From positions 1 to 17,961 of the forward strand of contig JAGMDE010000036.1 of assembly GCA_023128855.1 (NCBI GenBank): DNA of 17,961 nucleotides, read 5' to 3'. The stretch comes from Thermoplasmatales archaeon. GTDB lineage: Archaea > Thermoplasmatota > E2 > DHVEG-1. Shown here in pieces: positions 15,100 to 17,961 of the stretch. Under the pieces are notes generated by a model. That model made no database searches, was not told where the DNA came from, and worked only from the letters and a program-made list of their open reading frames with translations. Both the position numbers and the translations under genes were made by a program. How positions within the stretch are numbered: the first letter of the stretch is position 1; every line of letters starts with the position of its first letter.

Positions 15100-15566
15100 T
15101 TTTTTACTCCTCCTGTGCTTTGTTCTATTAGGTTTTTAACCTCCTCCTGAAAAGAAGAAACGTCAGTAAATGATCTATAAACAGAAGCAAATCTGATATA
15201 TGCAACATGATCTGTTTCTTTCAAACTATCCATAACATATTCCCCAATTAGCTTACTCTCTATTTGTTCTGACCCAATTCGTCTTATTTTTTCTTCGATA
15301 GAATTGAGTATCTCCTCTATTTTTTCATGATCGACTGGGCGTTTTTCTAATGCTTTCATTATGCCGTTTTTAATTTTATTTCTGTCAAATTTTTCTAAAC
15401 GACCATCTTTCTTTTTAACGTATACTGGGGTTAATTCAATGTATTCGTACGTGGTGAATCTCTTATTGCATTTGAGACACTCCCTTCGTCTTCGAATTGA
15501 TAGTGTCCCGGTATCTCGGGAGTCAGTTACTTTCGTCTCAATATTATGGCAATAAGGGCATTCCAT
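15096..15566 (-). CDS. nrdR: Transcriptional repressor NrdR
   Basis: At 156 residues this is a full-length NrdR. The zinc ribbon has cysteines 3, 6, 30 and 33 with basic RRRREC and TTYEYIE, and an ATP-cone follows (about 46-136; VYVKKKDGRLEKFDRNKI). NrdR senses ATP/dATP and represses ribonucleotide reductase operons. It is widespread in bacteria and, to my knowledge, sparse in archaea. Here it is first gene of its own target operon, and two box-like palindromes lie 26-72 bp upstream, so autoregulation is likely. A GGAGAG-like ribosome site precedes the ATG. Confidence 0.93.
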   Translation of the reverse strand: MECPYCHNIETKVTDSRDTGTLSIRRRRECLKCNKRFTTYEYIELTPVYVKKKDGRLEKFDRNKIKNGIMKALEKRPVDHEKIEEILNSIEEKIRRIGSEQIESKLIGEYVMDSLKETDHVAYIRFASVYRSFTDVSSFQEEVKNLIEQSTGGVKK

Positions 15567-15591
15567 TCAACTCTCTCCAGATAGCCTTCAG

Positions 15592-15607
15592 ATACAACAT
15601 ATTGTAT
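15592..15607. promoter_or_regulatory. NrdR box 1 (promoter-distal)
   Basis: ATACAACATATTGTAT, within a larger palindrome GATACAA-CATA-TTGTATC, resembles the 16-bp NrdR-box consensus (ACAC-type ends with an AT centre). It lies 26 bp upstream of the nrdR ATG and downstream of the predicted transcript start. Confidence 0.7.
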
Positions 15608-15622
15608 CAACAAAATATTATT

Positions 15623-15638
15623 CTACATTATGTTGTAT
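15623..15638. promoter_or_regulatory. NrdR box 2 (overlapping transcript start)
   Basis: On the minus strand this reads ATACAACATAATGTAG, identical to box 1 at 14 of 16 positions. Its centre is 31 bp from the centre of box 1, i.e. three helical turns, the arrangement known for NrdR box pairs in bacteria. It covers the start predicted from the TATA box at 15648-15656, so binding would block initiation. Confidence 0.7.
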
Positions 15639-15647
15639 ATATGGCAG

Positions 15648-15656
15648 TTATATAAA
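15648..15656 (-). promoter_or_regulatory. TATA box of the nrd operon
   Basis: Minus-strand TTTATATAA, centred at about 15652, predicts a start near 15626 and a leader of about 60 nt before nrdR. Both NrdR boxes lie at or just after that start. Confidence 0.6.
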
Positions 15657-15659
15657 TCT

Positions 15660-16067
15660 TTTGATTTTACGCAAAATTTAACACCAATTTTATGTAAAGC
15701 TGTCTTGTAGAATTAATAACTTTTGTATCAAATTATAAAACATTTTGATTTTTTTGTATAAAATTGCATAATTTACGATACATAAACCCTTAATGACACG
15801 TTATTTTTGCTTTATTCTTTTTTTAAATAAATCAAGAATAATATTAATTTGTCATTTCGACATTATGACAAGATTTATTTAAATAAAATAAAAATGAGAG
15901 TATATCTAATATCGGAGTTTAAATTTCTTTTTTTGTTTTCATGAGGATATTTGTACCAGAAAACGTATATACTAATTAAATACATAACCTTTTATAAAAA
16001 TGTGTTGGTGCGCCGTCGATTCTGACGCATATTTAATTTAACAGACGGTGGATGGTGACAAAAAAGA
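15660..16067. other. Divergent intergenic region between nrd operon and secreted-protein gene
   Basis: About 400 bp of very AT-rich DNA with no supported gene. It holds a 7-bp inverted repeat TTGTCAT/ATGACAA (15849-15855 and 15865-15871), a perfect 14-bp palindrome TTTATTTAAATAAA (15874-15887), a TATA box at 15989-15999 and a locally GC-richer stretch at about 16000-16060. Apart from these I see no RNA gene or repeat. Confidence 0.5.
15989..15999 (+). promoter_or_regulatory. TATA box for the secreted-protein gene
   Basis: The sequence at 15991-16000 reads TTTATAAAAA and predicts transcription from about 16021, giving a leader of about 45 nt. That leader contains GACGG and a GGTGA ribosome site at about 16054-16058, roughly 9 nt before the ATG. 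Confidence 0.45.
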
Positions 16068-16616
16068 ATGAAGAAAAAAATGTTAGCTATCATAATGGCA
16101 AGTCTTATGATTGCGACCATATTTGGAGCGATATCCACAAGTGCAACATTTATAGAAAAAGACAATACAGATAATATAACAAGTAATAGTATTGAGGATG
16201 GACACGCAACAGTTACTGGATATGTATATGATCAAAATGGCAATCCAATAATAATTAATGATGATAGCAGTTATATACGCATTTGGGTTTTTGATTCACA
16301 TAACGGTGGACATATTCAAGATTATGGATCCGATGATGTAGATGAAACTGGATATTATGAAATGACAGTTGATAATAAATATCTTCCAGTACGAGCACAT
16401 GTCTATGCAGAATTTGTGTATCATCATCTTATATCTTTTAAACCTATCAGACCAAAAGATGGATACTACGAAATAGACGAAATGCAGCCTGGAGAGACAT
16501 ATAATCTTGATCCATTTTATATATGGTTACCAAAAACAAGAAATGTACCATTTAACAATTTCTTAGTAAGACTAATGGAACGATTTCCAATAATAGGAAT
16601 TCTCCTAAACCGCTAA
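16068..16616 (+). CDS. Small secreted protein with a beta-sandwich-like domain
   Basis: A 182-residue protein with a clear signal peptide (MKKK, hydrophobic 5-22, then a small-residue region near ISTSA). Residues about 47-105 read like a carboxypeptidase-regulatory or CNA-B-type beta sandwich: ATVTGYVYDQNGNPI, a loop rich in D/N/G, then DETGYYEMTV. The remainder is aromatic-rich. It ends in NNFLVRLMERFPIIGILLNR, a hydrophobic amphipathic tail of an unusual kind that may serve in sorting or anchoring (inference). The gene stands alone with its own promoter and ends 25 bp from a convergent thiI-like gene. The specific function is unknown. Confidence 0.75.
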   Translation: MKKKMLAIIMASLMIATIFGAISTSATFIEKDNTDNITSNSIEDGHATVTGYVYDQNGNPIIINDDSSYIRIWVFDSHNGGHIQDYGSDDVDETGYYEMTVDNKYLPVRAHVYAEFVYHHLISFKPIRPKDGYYEIDEMQPGETYNLDPFYIWLPKTRNVPFNNFLVRLMERFPIIGILLNR

Positions 16617-16650
16617 AAAAATAAATCATTCTTTTTTCTTTTTATATTTT
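16613..16650. terminator. Bidirectional T-rich terminator between convergent genes
   Basis: T-runs (about 16629-16649) follow the secreted-protein gene on the plus strand. An A-run at 16615-16621 provides a T-run for the minus-strand thiI-like gene. Archaeal termination at U-rich tracts without a stem-loop fits this. Confidence 0.5.
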
Positions 16651-17271
16651 GGTTAATTCTGATTTTTCTACAGCAATTTTTACTAAATCGTTAATATTTA
16701 TTTTTGATTCTTCATCTAAAATCTGTTCAAGTCTAGCTCTTGTAGAAGGTTTTTTTGGAACTGCATTACAACCATCAGAAGGAAGAATTGAAAGATCATA
16801 TGTTCCAATTTCTTTAGCAATTTTTACTACGTCCTCCTTGTCAAGACCAATAAGTGGTCTTAAAACAGGGATGTTTACAGCTTGTTCAATTGTTCGAATG
16901 TTTTGAAGAGTTTGAGATGCAACCTGTCCAAGAGAATCCCCCATAACAATAGCCTCAGCGCCCTCTTTCTTAGCTATTTTTTCTGCATATCTAAGAAGCA
17001 TACGTTTACAAAAAACACAGGTAAATTTATTGTTACAATTTTGTTTAAAAGCCGCAAGACTAGGACCGTGAGGTGCTAAATATACTTTTAAAGAACGCGG
17101 CGTAATTTTCTTAAGGTATTTTGCAAGTTTCAAAAAATTCTTAACTTCTCTTTTGTCTGTAAAAGGCTGGATATCCCCATGGATAAGTATTATTTCTTCT
17201 GCTTTTTTTGAAAGTAAATAAGTAGCAACTGGGGAATCAATACCGCTTGATATCAGTGATACTAGTTTCAT
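16642..17271 (-). CDS. ThiI-like PP-loop sulfurtransferase (catalytic domain only)
   Basis: A 209-residue protein corresponding to the C-terminal AANH/PP-loop domain of ThiI, which adenylates and thiolates uridine 8 of tRNA or feeds thiamine thiazole synthesis. The ATP-binding loop is SSGIDSPVATYLL (8-20). The thiouridylase-type cysteines include TCVFCKRML (C85, C88) and C168 in PSDGCNAVP. The N-terminal ferredoxin-like and THUMP RNA-binding domains of full ThiI are absent, as is a rhodanese domain. It could work with a separate THUMP protein, or thiolate another substrate. Its start overlaps the cutA stop by an ATGA. The call as ThiI-like is firm; the cellular role is not. Confidence 0.8.
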   Translation of the reverse strand: MKLVSLISSGIDSPVATYLLSKKAEEIILIHGDIQPFTDKREVKNFLKLAKYLKKITPRSLKVYLAPHGPSLAAFKQNCNNKFTCVFCKRMLLRYAEKIAKKEGAEAIVMGDSLGQVASQTLQNIRTIEQAVNIPVLRPLIGLDKEDVVKIAKEIGTYDLSILPSDGCNAVPKKPSTRARLEQILDEESKININDLVKIAVEKSELTKI

Positions 17272-17579
17272 GACGTCTCATTAGTGATATATTCTAGGTA
17301 ATCTTTAAGTCCACCGATTATCGGCAAAACAATAATATCTGGTAGCTCATAAGAATGAAGAGATTTTATCTTCTGGATTGTTTTTTTCACATTTTTATCT
17401 GTTGTTTTTGCTATTATTGCTACTTCTTCATCGTTTTCAATTTTACCTTTCCATTTGTAAACAGATTCTATTTTAGGTATAATATTAACACATGCTACAA
17501 GTTGCTCTTCAACAAGCGTATGAGCAATTCTTCTTGCATCTTGAATTGAGCCCATAGTGGAATATACAATAGCTACCAT
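17268..17579 (-). CDS. cutA: Divalent-cation tolerance protein CutA
   Basis: The 103-residue protein matches CutA1 in length and motifs: an N-terminal YSTMGSIQDARRIAHTLVEEQLVACVNI, then SVYKWKGKIENDEEV and the trimer-core YELPDIIVLPIIGG. CutA proteins are small PII-like trimers linked to copper tolerance, though their real role is debated. The start is supported by GGGGAG 4 nt upstream. It is translationally coupled (ATGA) to the thiI-like gene. Confidence 0.93.
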   Translation of the reverse strand: MVAIVYSTMGSIQDARRIAHTLVEEQLVACVNIIPKIESVYKWKGKIENDEEVAIIAKTTDKNVKKTIQKIKSLHSYELPDIIVLPIIGGLKDYLEYITNETS

Positions 17580-17671
17580 AATTCTCCCCGTGTATAGAAA
17601 TATGTATAACTAGTTTAAATTTTTTGATTGTTTTTCCAATAAATATACTTTAAGTTTTAGTTTGATGTGGC

Positions 17672-17702
17672 TTCATCCCGTAATGGCTAATTAAGGGATG
17701 AA
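17672..17702. repeat. Hairpin upstream of transposase gene
   Basis: A perfect 8-bp inverted repeat, TTCATCCC (17672-17679) and GGGATGAA (17695-17702), with a 15-nt loop, 18 bp before the transposase ATG. It may be part of the insertion-sequence left end or a translational control stem. The true end of the element cannot be fixed because its other end is outside the window. Confidence 0.55.
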
Positions 17703-17720
17703 AGTTATCTTATTTTTAGG

Positions 17721-17961
17721 ATGGGATGTGCAAAGAAAAGAATAGATCCAAAAATTATGAACCATATAAACCGTAACTTCAACGAACTTTACACCAAACA
17801 GGTAATCAAAGCAGTAGAACAACTACCAGCTCCTTGGAAACCATGTAAACGTGGTAGAAATGGACATGATCCACGAGAGGTAACAACTGGTTGTATCCTG
17901 AAAGTAGGATTCAACCAGACATATGACGGCATCGAAGCATATCTTAAAGAAAGTGAAACAT
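17721..17961 (+). CDS. Transposase, N-terminal part (partial at window edge)
   Basis: The frame is open from ATG 17721 to the window end (80 residues). The text QLPAPWKPCKRGRNGHDPREVTTGCILK, then FNQTYDGIEAYLKE, resembles the N-terminal helical domain of IS4/IS5-like DDE transposases. The catalytic triad lies beyond the window, so the family and intactness are unknown. It is unrelated to the element at 2197-3753 as far as its visible upstream DNA shows, since no GGTTCTGGTGT end occurs here. Confidence 0.65.
   Translation, partial: MGCAKKRIDPKIMNHINRNFNELYTKQVIKAVEQLPAPWKPCKRGRNGHDPREVTTGCILKVGFNQTYDGIEAYLKESET

Noticed and set aside
15895..15945. 16-codon ATG frame in the divergent intergenic region
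   Set aside because: It has no ribosome binding site and a T-rich content consistent with non-coding AT-rich DNA.
16001..16010. TGTGTTGGTG, a 10-base match to the right terminal repeat of the element
   Set aside because: There is no further similarity around it, no partner repeat and no target duplication; likely chance.
1..17961. tRNA, rRNA or CRISPR array
   Set aside because: No T-loop/acceptor patterns, rRNA-like tracts or regularly spaced repeats were seen in any intergenic stretch on either strand by eye.

Overview
The window is AT-rich and reads as archaeal chromosome, most likely euryarchaeal. A Thermoplasmatota-like lineage is a guess from overall gene style, not a measured placement. 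Support for archaea: TATA boxes of the TTTATATA type lie about 25 bases before start codons, some transcripts look leaderless, genes are packed with ATGA overlaps, and the inventory fits an anaerobe (class III ribonucleotide reductase, hydrogenase-maturation-type protease, B12/radical SAM enzyme, standalone ThiI catalytic domain).

Layout. 1-648: the tail of a COG2509-like FAD oxidoreductase, then a HycI-type protease. 654-1841: an AmpG-like MFS transporter on the opposite strand. 1951-3843: a decayed second copy of the oxidoreductase/HycI pair. It lost about 286 bp internally, which fused the two genes in frame, and was later split by a 1,557-bp insertion (2197-3753). The insertion has 52-bp imperfect terminal inverted repeats and a perfect 8-bp target duplication. 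It carries no transposase, only a gene for a secreted C39-like cysteine-peptidase-fold protein. 3859-7844: an arginase-fold protein and a B12-binding radical SAM protein on the minus strand. Facing away from them is a two-gene plus-strand operon that pairs a FemAB/MurM-like (aminoacyl-tRNA-dependent transferase family) protein with a membrane-anchored protein resembling the tRNA-binding C-Ala/DHHA1 end of alanyl-tRNA synthetase. 7841-15566: a tight minus-strand operon nrdR-nrdD-nrdG-DUF1893-trxB. nrdD is split by two LAGLIDADG inteins (473 and 548 residues). Two NrdR-box-like palindromes, 31 bp centre to centre, sit just downstream of the operon's TATA box. 15567-16067: a 500-bp divergent regulatory region. 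16068-16616: a small secreted protein with a beta-sandwich-like domain and an unusual hydrophobic C-terminal tail. 16642-17579: a cutA/thiI-like pair. 17672-17961: the start of a transposase gene cut by the window edge, preceded by a hairpin.

How the genes work together. The nrd operon is one unit for anaerobic dNTP synthesis: NrdR senses nucleotides, NrdD is the reductase, NrdG its activase, and TrxB a possible source of electrons. The FemAB-like/C-Ala-like operon is the best candidate for an undescribed system. The inferred model is a membrane-tethered tRNA-binding protein that presents aminoacyl-tRNA to a transferase modifying a membrane or surface target. The second standout is the transposase-less cargo element caught with both ends and its target duplication intact.
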